From Mycobacterium gordonae (GTDB taxonomy: Bacteria; Actinomycetota; Actinomycetes; Mycobacteriales; Mycobacteriaceae), in NCBI RefSeq assembly GCF_001417955.2, contig NZ_LKTM01000339.1, positions 62,001-126,000 on the forward strand: 64,000 nt of DNA, written 5' to 3'. Below, piece after piece: positions 32,487-40,437 of the stretch (the stretch's first letter is position 1; every line of letters starts with the position of its first letter). The notes under the pieces are model-generated. The model was not told the origin of the DNA, ran no database searches, and worked only from the letters and a program-made list of their open reading frames with translations. A program made the position numbers and the translations under genes.

Positions 32487-33872
32487 TCAGGGCCGGCCGT
32501 TGCCGCGGCGGATTTCCTGCAGGCACTGCAGCCTGGTCTGCCCGGTCTGTTCCATACACACCCGGACCGGTGTCTCCTGCTCGCTGGGCGGCGGGGTCTC
32601 GTTCGGTTCCAGCGTGGCACTGACGGTCGGGCTCGCCGCGGTGCCCTCGGTCAGCGACCAGATGCTGGTGTTGCTGCCCTGGATCATCGAGCAATACGCC
32701 GTTGCCCCGGTCTTCGTGGTGCCGAGGCTGCCGAGCGGGAAACAGTCGGCGCCGATGGCCACAACCGGGATCTCCGGCGCGGGGGTCGCCGTGGTGGCCC
32801 CCGCGCCTGTGGTTGATGCGGGCAGCGACGTGGTCGCCGGCGGCTGCGGAGCGGGCGTCGCGCGTTCTTCCTTGTCCGCGCGCAGGTACTCCTGCAGGGC
32901 GAAGACGACGGCGATGACCAGGAGGACCCCCAGCAGCGCCGGAACGACGACGCCAGGTCGCAGCAGGGAACGTTTGGGGCCGGAGGCGGCCACGGCGGGC
33001 AGGGACAGGCTGGTCTCGTCGGGATCTCCGGCACCGCCCAGGTTGTGGCTCAGGGCCCGCGCGAAATCGATACACCGCAGGTAGCGATCCTTGGGGTCCT
33101 TGGCCAGCGCCTTGGCGAAAACCGGGTCCAGATTCGACAGTTCCGGGCTGCGCTCACTGATGGCAGGGGGTGAGGCGCTGAGGTGCTGGCTGATCACCAC
33201 CGCCGGATTGGAGTGCTGAAACGGGGGCGCACCGGTGAGCAGCTGGTAGGCCGAGGCGGCCAGTGCGTACTGGTCGGCCCGCCCGTCGAGGTCGTTGCCC
33301 ATCAGCTGCTCGGGTGCCGCATAGGCCACGGTGCCCACCGTCATGTTGGTCGCGGTCAGCCCCGTCGATTCACCCACCAGCCCGGCAATCCCGAAATCTG
33401 CCAACAGAATTCGCCGGTCGTGCGAATCCGGTTGAGCGATCAGGATGTTCGCGGGCTTGACGTCGCGGTGCAGCAGCTTGTGCAGGTGGGCATAGTCGAG
33501 CGCCTCGGCGACCGCGGTGACGATTTCGACCACTTCCGGGCCCGGCATCCCCTGGGGGTACCGCTCCTCCAACAACTCCCCCGCGTCGGTGCCGTCGACG
33601 TAGTCCATGTCGATCCAGAGCTGGCCGTCGGACTCGCCGCGGTCGTGCACCGCAACGATGTGCGGATGCCACAGCGTGGCCGCGGTGTCGGCTTCGCGAT
33701 GGAACCGCTCCCGGTATTCGCTGTCGGCCGACACGTCGGCTTTGAGAACCTTCAGTGCGTCCTGGCGCGGCAGCCGGGGGTGCTTGGCCAGATAGACCTC
33801 ACCCATGCCGCCGGATCCCAGCCGCTTGATGACGGTGTACCCGGCAAACGTCGATCCTTCGTCGAGCGCCAT
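32487..33872 (-). CDS. pknF: Serine/threonine protein kinase PknF
   Basis: This 461-residue protein is a close match to M. tuberculosis PknF. Motifs: GSGGMGEVYLAKH (glycine loop), Lys41 in DALKVLK, HRDVKPAN (135-142), DFGIAG (159-164) and activation-loop threonines in GLTATNMTVGTVAYAAPEQL. A single membrane helix follows at about 307-327 (GVVVPALLGVLLVIAVVFALQ), with a Thr/Pro-rich extracellular domain with cysteines (GADCFPLG, TAYCSM, VCMEQTGQTRLQC). PknF phosphorylates the Rv1747 ABC transporter. In M. tuberculosis the two genes are adjacent; here a DUF1254 gene and a small gene of opposite strand intervene. A TACTAT -10 just six bases before the ATG suggests leaderless transcription. Confidence 0.94.
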   Translation of the reverse strand: MALDEGSTFAGYTVIKRLGSGGMGEVYLAKHPRLPRQDALKVLKADVSADSEYRERFHREADTAATLWHPHIVAVHDRGESDGQLWIDMDYVDGTDAGELLEERYPQGMPGPEVVEIVTAVAEALDYAHLHKLLHRDVKPANILIAQPDSHDRRILLADFGIAGLVGESTGLTATNMTVGTVAYAAPEQLMGNDLDGRADQYALAASAYQLLTGAPPFQHSNPAVVISQHLSASPPAISERSPELSNLDPVFAKALAKDPKDRYLRCIDFARALSHNLGGAGDPDETSLSLPAVAASGPKRSLLRPGVVVPALLGVLLVIAVVFALQEYLRADKEERATPAPQPPATTSLPASTTGAGATTATPAPEIPVVAIGADCFPLGSLGTTKTGATAYCSMIQGSNTSIWSLTEGTAASPTVSATLEPNETPPPSEQETPVRVCMEQTGQTRLQCLQEIRRGNGRP

Positions 33873-33878
33873 GGCCGC

Positions 33879-33884
33879 ATAGTA
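33879..33884 (-). promoter_or_regulatory. Predicted -10 element for leaderless pknF
   Basis: On the minus strand TACTAT ends six bases before the pknF ATG, matching the spacing from a mycobacterial -10 to its start site, and there is no Shine-Dalgarno site. The open reading frame continues upstream, but this supports ATG 33872 as the true start. Confidence 0.5.
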
Positions 33885-33974
33885 GCCCGCAGGACGACGG
33901 CGGAAACCGACGATGGGGCCCTGCATCGGCATAGCCCGCGTTTTCGTCGGCCCGCACGGGGTAGTTTGGCGTCC

Positions 33975-34175
33975 ATGTCCGAGCGCGACAACACTTTCCC
34001 CGACGACGTGCCGATCGCCGACGCCGCTGAACAGCTGCGGCCCACGACGGACTTCTCCGATGATGACGAATACGAGGGCGGACCGGCCGAGTTGCCGCTC
34101 GAAGCGAGCGCTGCGGACTGGCAGGAACAGCAGGAGACCGTGGTGATCGACGACGAGCCGGAGGACTCCGACTGA
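33975..34175 (+). CDS. Small acidic protein
   Basis: The 66-residue product (MSERDNTFPDDVPIADAAEQ at its start) is strongly acidic, ending DDEPEDSD, with no hydrophobic segment, and is probably disordered. I have seen similar short acidic proteins annotated as conserved hypotheticals in mycobacteria beside pknF. A TAGTTT -10 (33962-33967) ends seven bases before the ATG, so the transcript is likely leaderless. Divergent from pknF by 102 bases. No function can be assigned. Confidence 0.6.
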   Translation: MSERDNTFPDDVPIADAAEQLRPTTDFSDDDEYEGGPAELPLEASAADWQEQQETVVIDDEPEDSD

Positions 34176-34407
34176 GTTGCGGCCGCGGAGCGCGGTGCCG
34201 GCCGTCAGCTAATAAAGCGTTTCACTAAATCGCTTCACCAAGGGTGTCATCGAGGCGCGGCTGAAGGGTACGGACTGTAAATGGCCCGTCAATCTCTCGT
34301 AAATACCACTCCGCCGCCCTCGCGGACGACGCTGCACCGGGCATAGATTCGAGAAGGCCGGTCGATCAGAGGGGCGCCCGGGCCAGTCCCCACCGTTAGG
34401 AAGCGTC
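34176..34407. other. Intergenic region upstream of the 54-residue gene
   Basis: These 232 bases separate two small plus-strand genes. They contain two related 9-base blocks (GCGTTTCAC and GCTTCACC near 34218-34240) and an AT-richer patch that may be the promoter. I see no hairpin terminator and no convincing longer reading frame. Confidence 0.3.
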
Positions 34408-34572
34408 ATGCCGACAATCGAGACGCGACTCCGCCAGCAGCTTCGCAACTACGCCGTCGAGTTGCGGCAAGTGGCCTACACCCTGCCCAACGGGATCGGT
34501 GAGCACGATCTGCTCCGGTTGTCCGACCAGATGCGTGCCGCGGCCGATCAGGTGATCAGCAGAGGGGCGTAG
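34408..34572 (+). CDS. Small conserved-looking protein of 54 residues
   Basis: An ATG at 34408 opens a 54-codon frame beginning MPTIETRLRQQLRNYAVELR and ending MRAAADQVISRGA. The codons have the strong GC third-position bias of the neighbouring genes, AGGAAG lies five bases upstream, and the product is a plausible two-helix protein. I do not recognise a family. It converges with the molybdopterin oxidoreductase gene, ending 41 bases before that gene's stop. Confidence 0.6.
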   Translation: MPTIETRLRQQLRNYAVELRQVAYTLPNGIGEHDLLRLSDQMRAAADQVISRGA

Positions 34573-34613
34573 CCAGTCGTCGGTGAGTCCGGGTCAGTCC
34601 CGGGCGCCGGCGT

Positions 34614-36812
34614 TCAGCTGACCGTCACCGGAATCCCGTTGAGGACGCCGTTGCCCGAGGGCTCGTCGATCCAGGTGGGTGGTGAGAGCACATTGGTGTT
34701 GGCGCCGGGCGCACCGTTGGCCACCGACAACCGGGTCCCGGGCTTGTCGTGACCCCAGCCGTGCGGCATCGACACCACACCGGGCTTGATCGCCTCGGTG
34801 ATCTCGACCGGCACCTTGATCTCGCCGGACTCCGACTTCACCGTGACGATGTCCTCGTCGTTGACCCGGCACCGGGCCGCGTCCGCGGGATGCATCAGCA
34901 AGGTGCAGCGATCCCTGCCCTTCATCAGCGCTGGCACGTTGTGCAGCCACGAGTTGTTTGACCGAAGGTGCCGGCGGTTGACCAGGACCAGCGGTTCGGC
35001 AGGGCGCTCCAGCCGGGCGGCCAGTCGGGAAAGGTCGTCGAGCAGGTATTGCGGGGCAAGCCGGATCTTCTTGTCGGCGGTGCCGAGAATGCCGGGCAGT
35101 TGCGGCACCATCGGCCCGAAGTCGATCCCGTTCGGATTGGCCTTCAACAGGTCCAGGGTGAGCCCGCCCGGGTTCTCGCCGTAGCGATCACCGAAAGGAC
35201 CGGTGCGCAGGGTCAGGTCCAGCATCCGCTCCGGGCCGCCGTGCTGGTAGCGCCGGCGGATGACCGCACCGTCGAGGCCCTGAGTGAATGCGAGATAGTC
35301 GAAGAAGCCGTCGTCAATCGCGCCGACGTCGACGTCCTCTGCCGGCGTGCCGGTGCACAATCCGGTGAGGCGGATCAGGATCTCCCATTCATGCGGCCGC
35401 TCACCCGGGTCGAACACCGGTGCCGAATAGTTGGCAAAGCTGCGAATCGCGAACTGCAGCACCAGGTCATCGTGATGCGGCTGCTCGAGGGGTGACAGCC
35501 CGGGCAGGATCACATCGGCGTGGCGGGTGGTTTCGTTGAGCCAATTGTCAACGGAGATCATCGCTTCCAGCGACGGCAGCGCCTCGTCGAGCTTGTCGCC
35601 ACCGGGCGAGGAGAGCACCGGATTGCCGGCGATGGTGATCAGCGCCTTGAGCTGTCCCTCCCCCGGAGTCGCGATCTCTTCGACCATGCAGGACACCGGA
35701 ACCTGGCCGAGCACTTCTTTGGCCCCCCGGACCCGCGTCTGCCAACGACCGAACTCCGGCGCGCCGTCCTCCAGCCCGGGCAGGGGCTGCGTGGTGATCG
35801 ACCAGGCAGCCGGCCGCGGGAACATCGCGCCGCCGGGAATGTCGAAGTGCCCGATCAGAATGTTGACGACGTCGACCAGCCAGCTGGCCAGACTGCCGAA
35901 CTCCTGATTGCACAGGCCGATGCGGCCGTACACCACCGATTTCTCGGTGCCGGCCAGTTCACGGGCCAATGTTCGAATGCGATCTTCGTCGATGCCGGTG
36001 ACCGCACTCACCCGGCTCGGTGGCCACTCCGCCGCGACACGGCGCATCGTGTCCACGCCTGCGACGTGCGGCCCGGGTGCCACCAGGTCTTCGGCGAACA
36101 GGGTATGGGTCACCGCCAGCAAGAGGGCCGCGTCGGTGCCGGGCACGATCGGCAACCACTCGTCGGCGTGCTCGGCGGTACGGGTGCGAACGGGATCGAT
36201 CACGATCACCTTGCCGCGCTTCCCGATCGCGTCGATCAGGCCCATCACGTTCGGCGCCGCGAGCAGTGAGCCCTGCGATGCCGCCGGGTTGGCGCCCATG
36301 ATGACCAGCAGGTCGGTGCGTTCGATGTCGGGTACCGGGAAGTTCCACCAGCCGCCGTACATCAGGTGCGACGACAGGTTTTTCGGCCACTGGTCGACCG
36401 TGCCGGGCGAATAGGTGACCGGTATGCCCGACATGCCCAGCAGCACCCCCGCATAACGGGCCAGGGAGAAGGAATGGGCCAGCGGGTTACCGGTGTATGC
36501 CGTGACCGCGCCGATTCCGTACTTGCGGATCACCGGCGTCAGCAGTTCGGTGCAGCGCCGAAACGCCGCATCCCAACTGACCTCCTGCCAGCGCCCCTCG
36601 ATTTTGACAAGCGGTTGCCGAATCCGGTCCGGATCGTCGTGCAAGCCGGCCAGGGCGGCTCCCTTGGGGCAGATGTGCCCGTGGCTCCAGACGTCGTCCC
36701 GATTGCCGCGGATGCCCGCGACTTTGCCATCCTGGACGCGAATCTCCAAGCCGCACATGGCTTCACACAACGGGCAGGTATGCAGGTACCTGCCGTCTAC
36801 AGGGCTGGTCAC
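34614..36812 (-). CDS. Molybdopterin-dependent oxidoreductase (DMSO reductase/formate dehydrogenase family) with 4Fe-4S motif
   Basis: This 732-residue protein has an N-terminal iron-sulfur motif: Cys13-x2-Cys16-x3-Cys20 (HTCPLCEAMCG) and Cys48 in GHICPKGAAL. The molybdopterin domains follow: MGANPAASQGS, VVYGRIGLCNQEFG, LKALITIAGNPVLSS, WLNETTRHADVILPG, and the C-terminal dinucleotide-binding domain (LVNRRHLRSNNSWLHN, MHPADAARC, SMPHGWGHD). No twin-arginine signal is seen, so it is cytoplasmic. No small electron-transfer subunit is adjacent. Members oxidise or reduce varied substrates (formate, sulfoxides, thiosulfate); the substrate here is not evident. The ATG at 36812 directly precedes the iron-sulfur motif. 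Confidence 0.88.
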   Translation of the reverse strand: MTSPVDGRYLHTCPLCEAMCGLEIRVQDGKVAGIRGNRDDVWSHGHICPKGAALAGLHDDPDRIRQPLVKIEGRWQEVSWDAAFRRCTELLTPVIRKYGIGAVTAYTGNPLAHSFSLARYAGVLLGMSGIPVTYSPGTVDQWPKNLSSHLMYGGWWNFPVPDIERTDLLVIMGANPAASQGSLLAAPNVMGLIDAIGKRGKVIVIDPVRTRTAEHADEWLPIVPGTDAALLLAVTHTLFAEDLVAPGPHVAGVDTMRRVAAEWPPSRVSAVTGIDEDRIRTLARELAGTEKSVVYGRIGLCNQEFGSLASWLVDVVNILIGHFDIPGGAMFPRPAAWSITTQPLPGLEDGAPEFGRWQTRVRGAKEVLGQVPVSCMVEEIATPGEGQLKALITIAGNPVLSSPGGDKLDEALPSLEAMISVDNWLNETTRHADVILPGLSPLEQPHHDDLVLQFAIRSFANYSAPVFDPGERPHEWEILIRLTGLCTGTPAEDVDVGAIDDGFFDYLAFTQGLDGAVIRRRYQHGGPERMLDLTLRTGPFGDRYGENPGGLTLDLLKANPNGIDFGPMVPQLPGILGTADKKIRLAPQYLLDDLSRLAARLERPAEPLVLVNRRHLRSNNSWLHNVPALMKGRDRCTLLMHPADAARCRVNDEDIVTVKSESGEIKVPVEITEAIKPGVVSMPHGWGHDKPGTRLSVANGAPGANTNVLSPPTWIDEPSGNGVLNGIPVTVS

Positions 36813-36936
36813 CCTCCTACTGTATTCCGCTACTACGGGTATCGGAAGGGCTACGCATAGCCCAGAGCGGTGTTCTCCGCGTGGATCCGGACTCTGAGCA
36901 CCGCGGCATTGGCGATGGTGAACACGACCTACCCCC

Positions 36937-38043
36937 TCACCAGCGCAGCAGCAGCAGCTCGAAGCTGAAACCGGGACCCATCGCCATCAGCACTCCGTAG
37001 CAACCCGCGGATGGTGGGTCGGCAACCGTCCGGCACAGGACGTCGAGAACCGACGCCGAGGAGATGTTCCCGTTCTCTCGCATGGAGTCACGGCTGTGCC
37101 CTACAGCCTCCTGAGGTAGCCCCAGCGCCTTCTCGATGGAGTCGAGCACTTTGGGGCCGCCGGGATGGCACACCCATGCCGAGATGTCGTCGATCGACAA
37201 ACCGTTCTCGGACAGGAAATCGTCAACCTCGCCACGCAGGTAGTCGTCCGCCATTCGCGGGACCTCACGGCCCATCACCAGCCCAAATCCGTTGGAGGTG
37301 ATATCCCACCCCATCACGCCGATGGTGTCCGGAATCACCCGGCTGCGCGTCGCCAGGATCCGCGGATCGCGAATCATGCTGTCGCCACGGGTATTACGAC
37401 CAGATCCGGTGGCTACGACAGCCGCGGCGCCGTCTCCGAACAAGCACACTCCGATCAGCGCCGGGATAGAGACGTCGTCACGCTGCAGCGTCAGCGAACA
37501 CAGCTCCACCGACAGCAGCACCGCCACGTCGCCGGGAAAACCGCGGAGATAGTCATGCAAGCGGGCCATTCCCGCCGCACCCGCCACGCAGCCCAGCCCG
37601 AACAACGGGATTCGTTTGACATCCGGGCGCAGTCCCACCCGCGGGATCAGTCGCGCGTCCAGTGTCGGCACCGCCATCCCGGTACTGGAGACAACGATGA
37701 TGGCATCCACCTCGCGCGGTTCGATATCTGCTGTAGCCAGGGCCGAAAGTATCGCTCGCTCACCGATATCGGTGGCTACCTCGATGTAGGCATTGTTGGC
37801 TTCGGTGAAACCGCTGAGCTCCGGGTACCGCGACAGCGGCAGGGCGAGGTTTCGTTCGTCGACTCCGGCCGTGCGGGCAAAGCGCATGAACTCCGGCTCG
37901 GTCACCCGGGTTAGTTCGCGTGCGACTTCCTCCTGATTGTGCCGGTGCGGCGGGAAAGCCACTGCGGTACCGACGATTCGGGGTGAGTCGTCATGGTGTC
38001 GGCCGGCATGATGAGCCGACCCGGAATACGTTGTTACGGTCAT
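36937..38043 (-). CDS. Type III polyketide synthase (chalcone/stilbene synthase family, Pks10-like)
   Basis: The 368-residue protein contains the thiolase-fold triad expected of type III PKS: Cys152 (FGLGCVAGAAG), His293 (VCHPGGPK) and Asn326 (ENGNISSAS), plus the ending AMGPGFSFELLLLRW. Segments such as RLHDYLRGFPGDVAVLLSVELCSLT and VPTLDARL resemble mycobacterial Pks10. The enzyme condenses acyl-CoA starters with malonyl-CoA to make alkylresorcinol-like or pyrone products. The N-terminal 20 residues (histidine-rich) are longer than usual. An SDR gene lies 177 bases upstream on the same strand and a Mo-oxidoreductase downstream; a shared pathway is possible but not shown. Confidence 0.9.
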   Translation of the reverse strand: MTVTTYSGSAHHAGRHHDDSPRIVGTAVAFPPHRHNQEEVARELTRVTEPEFMRFARTAGVDERNLALPLSRYPELSGFTEANNAYIEVATDIGERAILSALATADIEPREVDAIIVVSSTGMAVPTLDARLIPRVGLRPDVKRIPLFGLGCVAGAAGMARLHDYLRGFPGDVAVLLSVELCSLTLQRDDVSIPALIGVCLFGDGAAAVVATGSGRNTRGDSMIRDPRILATRSRVIPDTIGVMGWDITSNGFGLVMGREVPRMADDYLRGEVDDFLSENGLSIDDISAWVCHPGGPKVLDSIEKALGLPQEAVGHSRDSMRENGNISSASVLDVLCRTVADPPSAGCYGVLMAMGPGFSFELLLLRW

Positions 38044-38220
38044 AGCTAGGGCACGGCCACGGATGGCCGATTAGTTCATCGGATTGCGGTTACCTGGAAC
38101 ACATTTCGGCTATCTGCCGGTGCACACCAGATTGGCAGGCTTCTCCGAGGGCATTCACAGTAACTCGGGGCGTACAGTGACTCCCCGAAAGCTGTTGCAC
38201 CGCAGAATGGTTGATGACCC
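38044..38220. promoter_or_regulatory. Probable promoter region of the type III PKS gene
   Basis: This 177-base gap lies between two minus-strand genes. A short hairpin (TCGGGG at 38165-38170 with CCCCGA at 38183-38188, 12-base loop) could weakly terminate the SDR transcript. The remainder, AT-richer near 38080-38110, is likely to hold the promoter of the PKS gene. I see no clear -10 match. Confidence 0.35.
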
Positions 38221-39057
38221 CTAGCGGGTGGTGTCGCGCACCCGGCCGTCGTAGCCGGCACGCGCGACCGCATCCAGCGTCCGCAACACCCGGTTGCGGG
38301 TGAGACGGCCACGAACGGCGGCAACCACGCGGTCTGGCAGCGCGGCGGCGGTGGCCTCATAGGCCCGCATCCATGCCGGCACCGCGACGACGGCGCGACG
38401 GTGGGCGCACGCCGTCACCACGGCATCCGCAATGTCTTCGGGGTTGACGGTAGGCAGTACTCCACCGAGCCTGACTCCCGCGGTCAGTTCGGTTCGCACG
38501 GCACAGGGCAGGACGACCGAGACCGTCACTCCGGACCCGGCGAGCTCGTCGCGCAACGCTTCGCTGAATCCGACGACCGCATACTTGCTTGCGCAGTAGG
38601 TCGCCAGTCCGGCTGCGGGCACCTTGCCCAGATACGAACTGACGTTGACGATATGACCGGCGCCCCGCGCGAGCATGCCGGGTAGCGCAAGCTTGGTGCC
38701 GGTCAGCACTCCCCTGGTGTTGATGTCGAGGATCGCGTCGGTGATCGCGTCGTCCTCGTCGGCGAATCGCCCTGCGGGCATGATGCCCGCGTTGTTCACC
38801 AATACCGCCAGCGGGGCGCCTGCTTCGTCGACCGCATCGAGGAACGCGGCGAAGGACTCCCGCGACCGCACGTCCAGTCCCACACCATGCCCGCCGATTT
38901 CGGCGGCGGCCGCCGCAGCCAGGTCAGCGTCGAGATCGCCGATGAACACCCGGGACCCCCTGGCCGCAAACGCCTGTGCGGTGGCCCTGCCGATGCCGCG
39001 CGCGCCCCCCGTGATGGCCACGGCGGCCCCGGCGAGCCGAATCGGCGTCATGGCCAT
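38221..39057 (-). CDS. Short-chain dehydrogenase/reductase (SDR)
   Basis: This SDR of 278 residues has ITGGARGIGRATAQAF, NNAGIMPAG, a serine in VNVSSYLGK and YCASK as Y-x-x-x-K. MAMTPIRL begins at 39057; an internal ATG at 39051 is equally possible. The C-terminus (WMRAYEATAAALPDRVVAAVRGRLTRNRVLRTLDAV) is a basic extension seen in mycobacterial SDRs linked to lipid metabolism. It is divergent from the ferredoxin reductase/desaturase operon across 268 bases. Confidence 0.85.
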   Translation of the reverse strand: MAMTPIRLAGAAVAITGGARGIGRATAQAFAARGSRVFIGDLDADLAAAAAAEIGGHGVGLDVRSRESFAAFLDAVDEAGAPLAVLVNNAGIMPAGRFADEDDAITDAILDINTRGVLTGTKLALPGMLARGAGHIVNVSSYLGKVPAAGLATYCASKYAVVGFSEALRDELAGSGVTVSVVLPCAVRTELTAGVRLGGVLPTVNPEDIADAVVTACAHRRAVVAVPAWMRAYEATAAALPDRVVAAVRGRLTRNRVLRTLDAVARAGYDGRVRDTTR

Positions 39058-39214
39058 TTCTTAGCGGTCGACTGTGCATCTGACGAGGCGACACGCGGGT
39101 CGGGCGGCGGCGACTCCGCATTCGGCTCTCTTCGCTGGTTGGACGTTTAAACCGGTTTCGCGGGGTAACCCTCGTCACAAACGGCCCGGACCGTTCGCAC
39201 ATCGACTACATCGG

Positions 39215-39228
39215 TGAACAGATGTTCA
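39215..39228. promoter_or_regulatory. Candidate operator in the divergent SDR/desaturase promoter region
   Basis: TGAAC-AGAT-GTTCA forms a dyad with five-base arms and a four-base centre in the gap between two divergent genes. It resembles a degenerate mycobacterial SOS box, with three mismatches outside the GAAC/GTTC core, or a TetR-type operator. The gap also holds GTGTACGAGTGTGTACTC immediately before the ferredoxin reductase start. Confidence 0.3.
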
Positions 39229-39325
39229 ATCATATTCAGGCAGCAGTCCGGTATTAAGCGGATCGGTTAGTGCATTTTTGCGTCTTGCAGGTTTATCTCA
39301 GTGTACGAGTGTGTACTCATCGAGC

Positions 39326-40423
39326 ATGGCAGAACGCGGCGCTCAGCCCCAAGTCCCCCGCGGCCGCAGACTCTTTCTGCGAGCTATCCGAAATCTGTTC
39401 AAGCCGCTGGAACCCGACGACTACCTCGAGATGATCAACCCGCTCTGGACGACCAAAGAGCTCCGGGGAAAGGTCGAAAGGGTCGAGCGGCAGGGGTCGG
39501 AAGCGGCCAGCGTGCTGATCCGCCCCGGGTATGAGTGGCCTGGTCATAAGCCCGGGCAGTACGTCCGGCTGGGACTGGTGATCGACGGCGTCTATCACTG
39601 GCGCGCCTACTCGTTGACCTCGGACCCGGAACCGGCGGACGGCCTGATCAGCGTGACGCCCAAAAAGGTGGACAGCGGCGTCGTCTCGCCGTACCTGGTC
39701 GAGCAGATCCAGCCCGGGGAGTTGGTCCGGCTGGGCGAGATCGAAGGCGTATTCACTCTGCCGGAGCCGCTGCCCGACAAAATGCTGTTCATCAGCGCCG
39801 GCAGCGGGATCACGCCGATCATGAGCATGTTGCGCAGCCTCGATCGTCGCAACGAGATGCGAGACGTCCTGCACATTCACTCGGCTCGTACCCGCGAGCA
39901 GGTCATGTTCTTGGATGTCCTCGAAGGGCTGGACAAACGTCACGACGGAATGAAGCTGGACCTGCGCCTCACGGGAGATCGCGGCCGGCTCAAGCCGAGC
40001 GATCTCGACGAAGTGTGTCCGGATTGGCGAGATCGTGAAGCGTTCTGCTCGGGACCGGAGGAAATGCTCGACGCGCTGATCGAGCATTGGGAGAACAACG
40101 GCGACCCCGATCGTCTGCACTATGAACGGTTTCAGCCGAAGATCGGTGGTGACGCCGGGGACGGCGAAGGCGGCGAAGTCCGCTTCCTCAAGAGTGACAA
40201 GACCGCCGAATGCGACGGTGGCACATCGATTCTGGAGGCGGGCGAGAACGCCGGGCTGGAACTCGCGTTCGGGTGCCGGATCGGTATCTGCCACACCTGC
40301 ACGGGGACGCTCAAATCCGGCAAGCTCCGCGATCTGCGCTCCGGGGACGTGACCGAGCCCACCGGACAAGAGGTCCGGATCTGCATCAACGCCGCCGAAG
40401 GCGACGTCGAACTAGAGCTTTGA
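39326..40423 (+). CDS. Ferredoxin-NAD(P)H oxidoreductase, electron donor of the desaturase (Rv3230c type)
   Basis: The 365-residue protein has an FAD domain (WRAYSLTSDP, which is R-x-Y-S), an NAD domain (LFISAGSGITPIMSML and FCSGPEEML) and a C-terminal plant-type 2Fe-2S ferredoxin domain (GCRIGICHTCTGTLKSG with the C-x4-C-x2-C set and a final cysteine in VRICINAAEGD). LEPDDYLEMINPLW near the N-terminus is like M. tuberculosis Rv3230c, the redox partner of DesA3. ATG 39326 fits the family N-terminus. Fourteen bases separate it from the desaturase gene, so the pair is one operon. It moves electrons from NAD(P)H to the desaturase. Confidence 0.92.
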   Translation: MAERGAQPQVPRGRRLFLRAIRNLFKPLEPDDYLEMINPLWTTKELRGKVERVERQGSEAASVLIRPGYEWPGHKPGQYVRLGLVIDGVYHWRAYSLTSDPEPADGLISVTPKKVDSGVVSPYLVEQIQPGELVRLGEIEGVFTLPEPLPDKMLFISAGSGITPIMSMLRSLDRRNEMRDVLHIHSARTREQVMFLDVLEGLDKRHDGMKLDLRLTGDRGRLKPSDLDEVCPDWRDREAFCSGPEEMLDALIEHWENNGDPDRLHYERFQPKIGGDAGDGEGGEVRFLKSDKTAECDGGTSILEAGENAGLELAFGCRIGICHTCTGTLKSGKLRDLRSGDVTEPTGQEVRICINAAEGDVELEL

Positions 40424-40437
40424 TCGGAAGGAAAGCA

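Noticed and set aside
39215..39228. SOS (LexA) box
   Set aside because: Only the GAAC/GTTC core fits; three outer positions differ and the neighbouring genes are not repair genes, so I list it only as a generic dyad.
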